A DNA stretch of 64,000 bases from Pseudomonas sp. Irchel 3E13 (GCF_900187455.1 NZ_FYDX01000017.1:1-64000); one strand, 5' to 3'; shown: positions 7,455 through 15,968, numbered from the stretch's first letter. A program made the numbers and translations. Notes: a model not told the origin generated them from the letters alone.

Positions 7455-8948
7455 ATGTACCGTGATCGCATTCGCTTGTCCTCGCTGCACAGTAAAGTCA
7501 TGAGCGCGGAAGACGCCGCCGCCCTGATCCAGGACGGCATGACCGTCGGCATGAGCGGTTTCACCCGTGCCGGTGAAGCCAAGGCCGTTCCCCACGCACT
7601 GGCCGAACGGGCCAAGCAGTCACCGCTGAAAATCAGCCTGATGACCGGCGCCAGCCTTGGCAACGACCTGGACAAGCAACTGACCGAAGCCGGTGTGCTC
7701 GCTCGCCGCATGCCATTCCAGGTCGACAGCACCCTGCGCAAGGCCATCAACGAAGGCAAGGTGATGTTCATCGACCAGCACCTGTCGGAAACCGTCGAGC
7801 AACTGCGCAACGCCCAGCTCAAGCTGCCGGACATCGCCGTCATCGAAGCCGTGGCGATCACCGAGCAAGGCCACATCGTGCCGACCACTTCCGTGGGCAA
7901 CTCGGCCAGCTTCGCGATCTTCGCCAAGCACGTGATCATCGAGATCAACATGGCGCACAACGCCAACCTCGAAGGCCTGCACGACATCTATATCCCGACC
8001 TACCGCCCGACCCGCACGCCAATCCCGCTGGTCAAGGTCGACGACCGCATCGGCAGCACCGCGATCCCGATCGACCCGGCGAAGATTGTCGGCATCGTCA
8101 TCACCAACCAGTCCGACTCGCCGTCCACCGTGCTGCCGCCGGATGAAGAAACCCAGGGTATCGCCAACCACCTGATCAACTTCCTCAAACAGGAAGTCGA
8201 TGCTGGCCGCATGACCAACAAGCTCGGCCCGCTGCAGGCCGGTATCGGCAACATCGCCAACGCGGTGATGTGCGGCCTGATCGAATCGCCGTTCGAAGAC
8301 CTGAACATGTACTCCGAAGTGCTGCAGGACTCGACCTTCGACCTGATCGACGCCGGCAAGCTGAGCTTCGCCTCGGGCAGTTCGATCACCCTGTCGAGCC
8401 GCCGCAACGCCGACGTATTCGGCAACCTGGAGCGCTACAAGGACAAGCTGGTACTGCGTCCGCAGGAAATCTCCAACCACCCTGAAGTGGTCCGTCGCCT
8501 GGGCATCATCGGCATCAACACCGCGCTGGAGTTCGACCTGTACGGCAACGTCAACTCCACCCACGTCTGCGGCACGCGGATGATGAACGGCATTGGCGGC
8601 TCGGGCGACTTCGCCCGCAACGCGCACCTGGCCATCTTCGTCACCAAGTCGATCGCCAAGGGCGGCGCGATTTCCAGCGTCGTTCCGATGGTCAGCCATG
8701 TGGACCATACCGAGCATGACGTCGACATCCTGGTGACCGAGCAGGGTCTGGCCGACCTGCGCGGCCTGGCGCCACGCGAACGCGCCCGGGTGATCATCGA
8801 CAACTGCGTGCACCCGGATTACCGCGAGGCGCTGAACGACTACTTCATCCGCGCCTGCGAGCGTGGCGGTCATACCCCGCACATCTTGCGCGAGGCCTTG
8901 GCTTGGCACGAAAACCTGGAAGAAACCGGGCGCATGCTCGCCGGTTGA
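7455..8948 (+). CDS. Acetyl-CoA hydrolase/CoA-transferase family protein, probable succinyl-CoA:acetate CoA-transferase
   Basis: This 497-residue class I CoA-transferase carries INTALEFDLYGNVNST, which includes the position of the catalytic glutamate in this family, and the downstream glycine-rich GIGGSGDFARN. Related enzymes move CoA between succinyl-CoA and acetate or other short acids, or hydrolyse acetyl-CoA. The length equals the P. aeruginosa homologue PA5445 as I recall it. The Shine-Dalgarno is weak. A short inverted repeat CTAGA-N7-TCTAG lies about 30 bp upstream. The family is firm; the exact acyl partner is open. Confidence 0.88.
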   Translation: MYRDRIRLSSLHSKVMSAEDAAALIQDGMTVGMSGFTRAGEAKAVPHALAERAKQSPLKISLMTGASLGNDLDKQLTEAGVLARRMPFQVDSTLRKAINEGKVMFIDQHLSETVEQLRNAQLKLPDIAVIEAVAITEQGHIVPTTSVGNSASFAIFAKHVIIEINMAHNANLEGLHDIYIPTYRPTRTPIPLVKVDDRIGSTAIPIDPAKIVGIVITNQSDSPSTVLPPDEETQGIANHLINFLKQEVDAGRMTNKLGPLQAGIGNIANAVMCGLIESPFEDLNMYSEVLQDSTFDLIDAGKLSFASGSSITLSSRRNADVFGNLERYKDKLVLRPQEISNHPEVVRRLGIIGINTALEFDLYGNVNSTHVCGTRMMNGIGGSGDFARNAHLAIFVTKSIAKGGAISSVVPMVSHVDHTEHDVDILVTEQGLADLRGLAPRERARVIIDNCVHPDYREALNDYFIRACERGGHTPHILREALAWHENLEETGRMLAG

Positions 8949-9267
8949 TCCATGACAGTTGGCAGCCGGTGACGTGCAATGCGCACCGGCTGTACAGTTG
9001 CCTCATTCAAATTCACAAAAACTGTTCTACTGTACCGGTAATATCCCACATCTTTTCCACCTCACGACCCTCCCCTTGACTATAAATGCACCAAAAGTGC
9101 GCAGACCAGTACAGTTGCGCGTATTTTGAGTGCAACAGCACCCTTAAACAGTTAACTGGACCCTCACAATCAAGGTGAACTGTATCTACTGTTATGGACG
9201 GCGGAGGAGGATCATTGGCATCAGTTAAACCACTAGCCAATGCCGCCATAAGCGGAAGGAAGACATC
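8949..9267. promoter_or_regulatory. Repeat-rich regulatory region before the DUF1127 gene
   Basis: A 9-bp perfect stem CAGCCGGTG-N12-CACCGGCTG (8963-8992) follows the CoA-transferase gene without a T run. The rest carries many ACTGT/ACAGT words: GTACAGTTGC as an exact direct repeat (8992-9001 and 9109-9118), ACTGTTCTACTGTACC (9021-9036), ACTGTATCTACTGTTA (9179-9194) and the palindrome CAGTTAACTG (9149-9158). I infer operators for a dedicated regulator; see findings. Confidence 0.5.
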
Positions 9268-9483
9268 ATGGAACGTACCCTCAGTTCCGATCTGATTTTC
9301 GAAAACAACGCTCAACAATCCCAAGCCGCTCTGCCTCTGCGCCTGCTGGCTAACCTGATGCTGTGGCAGCGCCGCATCTCCAGCCGCCATCAACTGGCCC
9401 GTCTGGATGCCCGCCTGCTGGCCGACGCCGGTATCAGCGAAGCACAGCGCTACGAAGAGCTGAGCAAGCCTTTCTGGCGTTAA
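9268..9483 (+). CDS. DUF1127 domain-containing small protein
   Basis: The 71-residue product ends in a DUF1127 (YjiS-like) segment: WQRRISSRHQLARLDARLLAD, then AGISEAQRYEELSKPFW. Proteins of this family are short, arginine-rich and of poorly known function; some have been linked to RNA turnover or nutrient uptake in other proteobacteria. GGAAGGA lies just upstream of the ATG. It stands alone between a repeat-rich control region and its own terminator, so expression is probably specifically controlled. Confidence 0.85.
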   Translation: MERTLSSDLIFENNAQQSQAALPLRLLANLMLWQRRISSRHQLARLDARLLADAGISEAQRYEELSKPFWR

Positions 9484-9521
9484 GCCAGGAGCGCCGGCCA
9501 AGGCCGGCACCGAATTCCGAG

Positions 9522-9555
9522 AAACCCGTCGCAGGTAACTGCTGACGGGTTTTTT
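9522..9555 (+). terminator. Intrinsic terminator after the DUF1127 gene
   Basis: AAACCCGTC (9522-9530) pairs with GACGGGTTT (9544-9552), followed by a T run. A second perfect hairpin, GCCGGCC-AA-GGCCGGC (9493-9508), lies just before it. Confidence 0.85.
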
Positions 9556-9761
9556 CGTTCTGGAAGGTGCGAAATAGAGCGCCCAGCTTCAGAAGCAGTA
9601 CAATTTCCACAAAGCAAAAAAAGACCATAACAGTTACATCCGACGCCGTTTCGCTTACCCCGTGTTACGCTTGCTTCACGCAGCTTGACTCACCCGTAGC
9701 GCAATAAGCTGAGCGCGCGTCTGACATTCAGATGACCAAAGCCCTACTCAGGAGATCGACC

Positions 9762-10079
9762 ATGTTCCGTACCCGCTTGCTGGGCGCCGCCGTCTTGCTG
9801 GCCCTGGCCTCGACTGCCCAGGCCACCAGCTTCGTTGTCACCACCGACGCCGTCGTAGGTGCCGTGGCCGCTTCCACCGATGCCACTTCCGATGTGTCCT
9901 CCTCGTTCCGTGACGACAAGATCGTCCGCGCCGCGCGTGACGACGCCGCAAGCTTCGTTGCCAGCAACGGCGACATCCGTGGCGCGAAGCTGGAAAGCGC
10001 CTTCATCCACATCCGCCAGCAACAGCCAATGCTGCAGGCCAGCGACGCACAACTGGCCCAAGCGATTCTGGCGATCTGA
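9762..10079 (+). CDS. DUF2388 (TIGR02448-type) secreted small protein, copy 1
   Basis: 105 residues with a clear signal peptide (MFRTRLLGAAVLLALASTAQA). The mature part carries the family core RAARDDAASFVASNGDIRGA followed by an amphipathic tail ending in LAQAILAI. Function is unknown. The ATG at 9762 follows AGGAG and fits the signal peptide. This is the first of three paralogues, and copies 1 and 3 share the 13-residue DDAASFVASNGDI word. Confidence 0.85.
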   Translation: MFRTRLLGAAVLLALASTAQATSFVVTTDAVVGAVAASTDATSDVSSSFRDDKIVRAARDDAASFVASNGDIRGAKLESAFIHIRQQQPMLQASDAQLAQAILAI

Positions 10080-10198
10080 TCCGACACGGGTCGTCCGCCC
10101 TCGAAACACCAGGCAAAACACCCGGGCCGACCGCTCTGGCCCGGACTTGCGCATTGGGATAGCCTTTGCCGCCTCGACTCCGAAGGCACTGTTTCCCC

Positions 10199-10489
10199 AT
10201 GCGTTATTTGCCATTGCTGCTTGTGCTGTTCGGGCCCGGCACCGCCCTGGCCTTCGATATGACCACTGCCACACTCGTCGTCAGCGGCTACGCCACCAGC
10301 CAAGTGACCACCGCTCCGTTCGATCGCAAGTGGGTTCTGGCCGCCCGCGATGACGCCGCGGCCTTCATTGCCAGCGACGGCCAGTTGCGCGGCGCGCAGT
10401 TGGAGGCGGTCATCCAGCGATTGCGCCATGAAAACCCCGAACTTCATGCTCCCGACCTTGAACTGGCGCAGGCAATTCTCGTCCAATGA
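10199..10489 (+). CDS. DUF2388 secreted small protein, copy 2 (divergent)
   Basis: 96 residues with signal peptide MRYLPLLLVLFGPGTALA. The core reads LAARDDAAAFIASDGQLRGA, so it is the most diverged copy of the trio. It keeps the C-terminal LELAQAILVQ pattern. It starts 119 bp after copy 1 and 28 bp before copy 3. The start was chosen as the ATG that begins the signal peptide. Confidence 0.82.
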   Translation: MRYLPLLLVLFGPGTALAFDMTTATLVVSGYATSQVTTAPFDRKWVLAARDDAAAFIASDGQLRGAQLEAVIQRLRHENPELHAPDLELAQAILVQ

Positions 10490-10517
10490 CCACACCTGTT
10501 TTTCCCGGAGATGTTCC

Positions 10518-10838
10518 ATGCGTAATCCGCTGATTGCCGCCACCCTCGGCTTCCTGCTGCTGGCCGACGTAGCCCAGGCACACACCGTGGTCGCCACCAG
10601 CAACATCATCGTTCGCGCCTTTGGCCGCTCGATCGATTTCACGTCCGACACCACCACCTCGATCCGCGACTCGAAAGTCGTCCGCGAAGCCCGCGACGAT
10701 GCCGCCAGCTTCGTCGCCAGCAACGGCGACATCCGTGGCGCGCAACTGGAAGCCGCTTTCGACACCCTGCGCCAACGCGTCCCGGAAGCGCGCCAGGCCA
10801 GTGATCAGGTCCTGGCCGAAGCTATCCTGGCCCTGTGA
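10518..10838 (+). CDS. DUF2388 secreted small protein, copy 3
   Basis: 106 residues with signal peptide MRNPLIAATLGFLLLADVAQA and the core REARDDAASFVASNGDIRGA, ending VLAEAILAL. CGGAG precedes the ATG. Its stop codon overlaps the GTG start of the DUF4105 gene (GTGA), implying translational coupling between the small secreted protein and the large one. Confidence 0.84.
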   Translation: MRNPLIAATLGFLLLADVAQAHTVVATSNIIVRAFGRSIDFTSDTTTSIRDSKVVREARDDAASFVASNGDIRGAQLEAAFDTLRQRVPEARQASDQVLAEAILAL

Positions 10839-12793
10839 AATCCCTGCGTAACTGGCTGCTGAGCGGTGCACTGGCACTGTTCAGCGTCCCCGCGTTGGCC
10901 GACCTGCAACTGGTGTTGCAGGACGACAGCCTGACTTCATCCCAGCGCCAGGCCACCCAGGCGCTGCTGGATGAAGCGATGGAGAAACTTCCGCCCAGCT
11001 TCAAGACCCGCCTCGACCGCACCATCACGGTCAGTTGGGACGCGCGCATGCCCGAAGACGCCTACGGCCAGGCCTCGCTGGTGTCCACACTGGCGCTCAA
11101 TCGCCGCCTGCTGCCCAGCCTCACCGACGGCAGTGCCGTCACACAGAATACCGGTCGCCCCCATGGCACCGTGCGCCAGGAATTGCTGGCCACCGTCCTC
11201 CACGAAACCACCCATATCTACGACCGTGCCCGGCTTTGGCCCGACGACGAGCGGCGGCTGATCTTCCAGTGCAAACGCCAGAACGACAGCCAGGGCAAGG
11301 TGGGGCTGCGTGATGAATGCCGCGGCCAGCCCGAACGCCGCTTCACCCTCAGCGATGATCCGCGCCTGCTCGACCTTGCCGGCTGGCCGCAATACGTTGG
11401 CCGTCGCGGCGAACGCGAGCAGCACAATCGCCAGATCGCCCGCAGCCCGGACAGCTATGAGCTGAGCAGCCCCAAGGAATTCATCGCGGTCAACATGGAG
11501 TACTTTCTCCTCGACCCGAGCTATGCCTGCCGCCGCCCGGCCTTGCAGGCTTACCTGAGCAAGCACTTCGGCTGGGCGCCGGCGCATTCGGCCTGCGAGC
11601 CGGCACTGCCGTTCCTCAATGCCGGCAACGATTTCGCCAAGCAACCGCTGGGGCAGATCGACCCCGAGCGCGTCTATGCGGTCGATTACCTGCTGGCCGA
11701 AGCCAACCAGAACTGGGTCAGCCGCTGGGGCCACAGCATGCTGCGCCTGGTGATCTGCGCCCCTGGCCGGCCACGCGGGCCGGACTGCCGCCTGGACCTG
11801 GACCAACACCTGGTGCTGTCGTACCGGGCGTTCGTCAACGATGTGCAACTGTCCAGTTGGGATGGCCTGGTCGGTGCCTACCCGTCGCGACTGTTCGTAC
11901 TGCCGCTGGGCCAGGTCATCGATGAATACACCAAGACCGAGCTGCGCAGCCTCGCGTCGATCCCGCTGAAGCTGTCCCGCGAGGAGCTCGAGGCCCTGGT
12001 GCGTCAGGCACTGGAGATGCACTGGAGCTACGACGGCAACTACTTCTTCCTGTCCAACAACTGCGCGGTGGAAACCCTCAAGTTGCTGCGCAGCGGCACC
12101 GCCAACCCGCGCCTGACCAGCCTCGACAACATCATGCCCAACGGCCTGCTGGAAGTGCTCAAGGGCCGCGGTCTGGCCGATACCAGCGTGCTGGACGATC
12201 CGCGCGAGGCGCTGCGCCTGGGCTATCGCTTTGATTCCTACCGTGATCGCTACCAGGCGATGTTCCAGATTCTCAAGAAGCAGTTGCCGGTCCCCGCCGA
12301 CAGCGTCGAAAGTTGGCTGGAACAGAGCGCCGAACAGCGTCGCCCGTGGTTCGACCGCGCCGACCTGCGCACCAGCGCCGCCTTGCTGCTGCTGGAACAG
12401 GCCGGACTGCGCCGGCAGTTGCTGCTGGCCCAGGACGAGGTCAAGCAGCGCTACCTGACCGGGCGCGCGCTGGAGGACGGCAGCGTGGCCAAGGCCAACA
12501 ACACCTTGCAGCAGATCCTTGCCAACAGTGGCTTCCTGAGCAAACCGGCGGAATTGCTGGGGGAGGGCGGCTATGGCCTGCCGCAGCCCGCCGAGCGCCA
12601 GCAACTGGAGCAGAGCAGCAGCCAGCGCCAGCAACAGTTGCAGGCGTTGAGCGTGGACCTGGACACGGAAGTGCGCGCCTTGCTCGGGCCGGAGCGCGCG
12701 GCGCAGATCAAAGCGGTGGAAGCCAATATCAAACAGCTCGGCGAGCACCTGCGGGCCTTGCACAAGGCCGCGGGCGGGCTAGAACTGCCTTAG
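10835..12793 (+). CDS. DUF4105 / Lnb-type N-terminal periplasmic domain protein
   Basis: This 652-residue exported protein has a signal peptide (about residues 1-22, ending VPALA). The N-terminal region contains an HETTH motif in VLHETTHIYDRA. The central region carries RWGHSMLRL (His300) and LSNNCAVETLKLL (Cys410), a His/Cys pair of the kind seen in permuted papain-like folds. The C-terminal 150 residues are Gln/Leu-rich and probably helical. DUF4105 was linked to the Lnb lipoprotein N-acyltransferases of Bacteroides; whether this protein acylates anything is unknown. It starts with GTG inside the stop of the third DUF2388 gene. Confidence 0.82.
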   Translation: MKSLRNWLLSGALALFSVPALADLQLVLQDDSLTSSQRQATQALLDEAMEKLPPSFKTRLDRTITVSWDARMPEDAYGQASLVSTLALNRRLLPSLTDGSAVTQNTGRPHGTVRQELLATVLHETTHIYDRARLWPDDERRLIFQCKRQNDSQGKVGLRDECRGQPERRFTLSDDPRLLDLAGWPQYVGRRGEREQHNRQIARSPDSYELSSPKEFIAVNMEYFLLDPSYACRRPALQAYLSKHFGWAPAHSACEPALPFLNAGNDFAKQPLGQIDPERVYAVDYLLAEANQNWVSRWGHSMLRLVICAPGRPRGPDCRLDLDQHLVLSYRAFVNDVQLSSWDGLVGAYPSRLFVLPLGQVIDEYTKTELRSLASIPLKLSREELEALVRQALEMHWSYDGNYFFLSNNCAVETLKLLRSGTANPRLTSLDNIMPNGLLEVLKGRGLADTSVLDDPREALRLGYRFDSYRDRYQAMFQILKKQLPVPADSVESWLEQSAEQRRPWFDRADLRTSAALLLLEQAGLRRQLLLAQDEVKQRYLTGRALEDGSVAKANNTLQQILANSGFLSKPAELLGEGGYGLPQPAERQQLEQSSSQRQQQLQALSVDLDTEVRALLGPERAAQIKAVEANIKQLGEHLRALHKAAGGLELP

Positions 12794-12796
12794 GCC

Positions 12797-13198
12797 TCAG
12801 AGTGATTCGTGCCGCTCGCTGGGCAACTGTTCGTCCAGGTGCAGCCAGGGCAAGCGGCTCTCGGTCCAGATATGCCGGTTTGGCGGCACGGATTCCGGAT
12901 CATCCAGCGTGGTGACGGTGATATCGATGGTTTCCGGGCTCAGGTCGGTGGTCAGGGCCAGATGCGCGCCACAACGGCTGCAGAAATAACGCACGCAACT
13001 GGCGGACGAGTCGTAGCGCTGCGGGGTTCCGGTCAACCACTGGAAGCCACCGCAGGGCACGGTGACCCAGGTGACCAGCAAACCGCCGGTGACCCGTCGG
13101 CAGATCGAGCAATGACAGTGGGCGACATCGGTGAGCGGGCCTTCGGCCCGGTAGCGCAGGGCGCCGCAGTGGCAGCCGCCCTCGTGGAATTGAGTCAT
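12797..13198 (-). CDS. GFA/CENP-V family zinc-binding protein
   Basis: A 133-residue protein with the cysteine pattern of the glutathione-dependent formaldehyde-activating (GFA) fold: CHCGALRY, CHCSICRR and FCSRCGAHL, which bind two zinc ions in the family. Most members have unknown substrates. The start follows AAGGAG; a 47-residue upstream in-frame extension runs into a REPIN and is not coding. It converges on the DUF4105 gene, with 3 bp between stops. Confidence 0.87.
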   Translation of the reverse strand: MTQFHEGGCHCGALRYRAEGPLTDVAHCHCSICRRVTGGLLVTWVTVPCGGFQWLTGTPQRYDSSASCVRYFCSRCGAHLALTTDLSPETIDITVTTLDDPESVPPNRHIWTESRLPWLHLDEQLPSERHESL

Positions 13199-13241
13199 TT
13201 GTTCAGCACTCCTTGTTGATGCAGATTCAGCCGTGGTTCTT

Positions 13242-13313
13242 GGGGCCTCATCGCGAGCGAGCTCGCTCCTACAGGGTAACCATTGCCTGTAGGCGCGAGC
13301 TTGCTCGCGAAGG
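13242..13313. repeat. REPIN (two inverted REP elements)
   Basis: TCGCGAGCGAGCTCGCTCCTACAG is followed after a short gap by CTGTAGGCGCGAGCTTGCTCGCG in inverse orientation, the standard pseudomonad REP doublet. It lies between the GFA gene and the citrate-transporter leader. Confidence 0.9.
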
Positions 13314-13457
13314 CGGTCCCGAAAAATACCTCTCGTCACCTTTCAACCCTCGAAAGCTGGCTGAAAGCTTAGCCCCTTAGCATCGCCTCACCACCGGCAT
13401 AGCGACCGGCGCGCCAGGGCATCCGATTTACCGAGCCCGGCCCAATCAACAAGAACA

Positions 13458-13538
13458 ATGGTGATTCTGATGTCCTTCCGTACCTTCCTGCGCCCTGATT
13501 TCCCCCCGCTACTCCAGACACAGCGCCTCGACCGCTGA
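13458..13538 (+). CDS. Possible 26-residue leader ORF before the citrate transporter
   Basis: An ATG-initiated ORF of 26 codons (MVILMSFRTFLRPDF...) ends 48 bp before the transporter gene. A second in-frame ATG (13470) has GGTGA in front of it. It may be a leader peptide or simply chance; no homologue is known to me. Confidence 0.25.
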   Translation: MVILMSFRTFLRPDFPPLLQTQRLDR

Positions 13539-13586
13539 TCCGTCCGTCACGTCCCTGTCCCGACGCACTACGCCTGGAGTACCCCC

Positions 13587-14894
13587 ATGCTGACCTTCCT
13601 CGGCTTCGCCATGGTCATCACCTTCATGTACCTGATCATGACCAAGCGCCTGTCGGCCTTGATCGCGCTGATCCTGGTACCGATCCTGTTCGCCCTGTTC
13701 GGCGGCTTTTCCAGCAAGATCGGCCCGATGATGCTGGAAGGCATCAGCAAGCTCGCCCCAACCGGCGTGATGCTGATGTTCGCCATTCTCTATTTCGCCC
13801 TGATGATCGACTCCGGCCTGTTCGACCCGGCCGTGCGCAAGATCCTCAAGCTAGTCAAAGGCGACCCGTTGAAAGTCTCGGTCGGCACTGCGGTGCTGGC
13901 CCTGGTCGTCTCGCTCGACGGTGACGGCGCCACCACCTACATGATCTGCTGCGCCGCGATGTTGCCGCTGTACAGCCGCCTGGGCATGAGCCCGCGGATC
14001 ATGGCCGGCCTGATCATCCTCGCCGGCGGGGTGATGAACATGACCCCGTGGGGCGGCCCGACCGCCCGTGCCGCCAGCGCGCTGCATGTGGACCCGTCGG
14101 ACATCTTCGTGCCGATGATCCCGGCCATGCTCGCCGGTGTCGTGGCGATCCTGGCCATCGCCTACATGTACGGCAAGCGCGAGCGCGCCCGTCTCGGCGA
14201 GTTGCACCTGCCGGGTGACGAGATCGACCACAGCGAAATCACCGTTTCCCAATACCCGGACGCCCGCCGCCCGAAACTGCTGTGGTTCAACGGCGCCCTG
14301 ACCGCCGCGCTGATGGTCGCGCTGATCGCCGGCCTGCTGCCGCTGCCAGTGCTGTTCATGATCGCCTTCAGTATCGCGATGATCGTCAACTACCCATGCC
14401 TGCAACAGCAGAAAGACCGCATCGCCGCCCACGCCGGCAGCGTATTGGCGGTAACCGGGCTGATCTTCGCCGCCGGTATCTTCACCGGCATCCTGTCCGG
14501 CACCGGCATGGTCGAGGCCATGTCCAAGAGCCTGCTGGCTGTGATCCCGGACGCGCTGGGCCCGTACCTGGCGGTGATCACCGCGATCGTGAGCATGCCG
14601 TTCACCTTCTTCATGTCCAACGACGCCTTCTACTACGGCGTGCTGCCGGTACTCTCGGAAGCCGCCAGCCACTACGGCATTTCGCCAGTGGAAATGGCCC
14701 GCGCCTCGATCGTCGGACAGCCGGTTCACCTGCTCAGCCCGCTGGTGCCCTCGACCTACCTGCTGGTCGCCCTGGCCGGCATCGAGTTCGGCGACCACCA
14801 GCGCTTTACCCTGAAGTGGGCAGTGCTAGTCTGCCTATGCATAATGCTCGCCGCGCTGCTCATGGGAATTTTCCCGCTGTTCAGTAGCCTCTAG
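13587..14894 (+). CDS. CitMHS-family citrate:H+ symporter
   Basis: A 435-residue inner-membrane protein with about 11-12 hydrophobic helices. The opening MLTFLGFAMVITFMYLIM and the motifs DGDGATTYMICCAAMLPLY and MTPWGGPTARAASAL are typical of CitMHS carriers, which import citrate as a metal complex. TGGAG precedes the ATG. It stands as a single transcription unit after a 250-bp leader region. The family is firm; metal preference cannot be read from sequence. Confidence 0.92.
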   Translation: MLTFLGFAMVITFMYLIMTKRLSALIALILVPILFALFGGFSSKIGPMMLEGISKLAPTGVMLMFAILYFALMIDSGLFDPAVRKILKLVKGDPLKVSVGTAVLALVVSLDGDGATTYMICCAAMLPLYSRLGMSPRIMAGLIILAGGVMNMTPWGGPTARAASALHVDPSDIFVPMIPAMLAGVVAILAIAYMYGKRERARLGELHLPGDEIDHSEITVSQYPDARRPKLLWFNGALTAALMVALIAGLLPLPVLFMIAFSIAMIVNYPCLQQQKDRIAAHAGSVLAVTGLIFAAGIFTGILSGTGMVEAMSKSLLAVIPDALGPYLAVITAIVSMPFTFFMSNDAFYYGVLPVLSEAASHYGISPVEMARASIVGQPVHLLSPLVPSTYLLVALAGIEFGDHQRFTLKWAVLVCLCIMLAALLMGIFPLFSSL

Positions 14895-14917
14895 TAAACA
14901 GATCCACCCAACCCGTT

Positions 14918-14941
14918 TGCGCGCCTGATCCGGCGCGCAAC
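14918..14941. other. GC hairpin between the citrate transporter and TerC genes
   Basis: TTGCGCGC-N8-GCGCGCAA forms an 8-bp perfect stem 23 bp before the TerC start. No T run follows, so termination is doubtful; it may be an mRNA leader structure. Confidence 0.4.
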
Positions 14942-14964
14942 GTCATACACCTGAAGGAACAAAC

Positions 14965-15741
14965 ATGGAATGGCTGACCAACCCGGAAATCTGGGTTGCC
15001 CTTTTCACCCTGACCGCACTCGAAATCGTGCTCGGGATCGACAACATCATCATGATCTCGATCCTGGTCAGCCGCATGCCCAAGCACATGCAGCAGCGCA
15101 CCCGGATCTTCGGCCTCGCCCTGGCGATGGTCACCCGCATCATGTTGCTGCTGTCGATCACCTGGGTCATGCGCCTCACCGCCGACCTGTTCGAAGTCTT
15201 CGGCCAGGGCATTTCCGGCCGTGACCTGATCCTGTTCTTCGGTGGCCTGTTCCTGCTGTGGAAAAGCTCCCAGGAGATCTACCACGGCCTCGAGGGCGAA
15301 GACGAAAGCGCCGACGAGACTACGACGAGCGCCGGCGGCAAGTTCCTGTACACCATCATCCAGATCGCCATCATCGACATCGTGTTCTCCCTGGACTCGG
15401 TGATCACCGCGGTTGGCATGGTGTCCCACGTGCCGGTCATGGTCGCGGCAATCATCATCGCCGTACTGGTGATGATGCTCTGCGCCAAGACCATCAGCGA
15501 TTTCATCGACAAGCACCCGTCGCTGAAAATGCTCGCGCTGTCGTTCCTGATGGTGGTCGGTACCGTGCTGATCGCCGAAGCCTTCGACGTGCATGTGCCG
15601 AAGGGCTACGTCTACTTCGCCATGGCCTTCTCGCTGGCCGTGGAAGCCGTCAATATCCGCATGCGCACGGCGATGGCGAAGAAACGCAAAGAAGCACAGA
15701 GCGAACCGGTGAAACTTCGCAAGGACATCCCGGGTCAGTAA
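14965..15741 (+). CDS. TerC/Alx-family integral membrane protein
   Basis: A 258-residue membrane protein of the TerC superfamily with about seven helices. The acidic motif TALEIVLGIDNIIMISILV and its internal repeat IAIIDIVFSLDSVITAV contain the paired Asp/Glu residues typical of TerC/Alx proteins, some of which export manganese or other metals. AAGGA lies 8 bp before the ATG. A terminator follows directly. Substrate is not known; tellurite resistance should not be assumed. Confidence 0.9.
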   Translation: MEWLTNPEIWVALFTLTALEIVLGIDNIIMISILVSRMPKHMQQRTRIFGLALAMVTRIMLLLSITWVMRLTADLFEVFGQGISGRDLILFFGGLFLLWKSSQEIYHGLEGEDESADETTTSAGGKFLYTIIQIAIIDIVFSLDSVITAVGMVSHVPVMVAAIIIAVLVMMLCAKTISDFIDKHPSLKMLALSFLMVVGTVLIAEAFDVHVPKGYVYFAMAFSLAVEAVNIRMRTAMAKKRKEAQSEPVKLRKDIPGQ

Positions 15742-15761
15742 TACTGGCCAGTTGCTGAATC

Positions 15762-15786
15762 AAGGCCCCTTCCGGGGCCTTTTTTC
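15762..15786 (+). terminator. Intrinsic terminator after the TerC gene
   Basis: AAGGCCCC-TTCC-GGGGCCTT followed by a T run gives a textbook terminator. Confidence 0.9.
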
Positions 15787-15968
15787 ATTGTGGCGGCAAC
15801 AGCGGCGGTTTCTCGGCTTTATCTGCCAGAACCCGCCAACCCTGCTGGCGCCAAGGCCTCTGGCGAACTAAAGCTTAAGTGAGCACTGGAAAAAACCGCC
15901 GTTGCCAACGGCCAGGCTCCGCGCACATTCATTGGCCCCGCTGGGGCAGACACACAGGGGGCCCGTTC

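Noticed and set aside
13199..13339. 47-residue extension of the GFA protein
   Set aside because: The extension is translated REPIN sequence; the ATG at 13198 follows AAGGAG.
14895..14964. Possible Mn-sensing (yybP-ykoY) or pH-responsive leader before TerC
   Set aside because: The leader is only about 70 bp and shows one simple hairpin, too short for the known riboswitch architectures.
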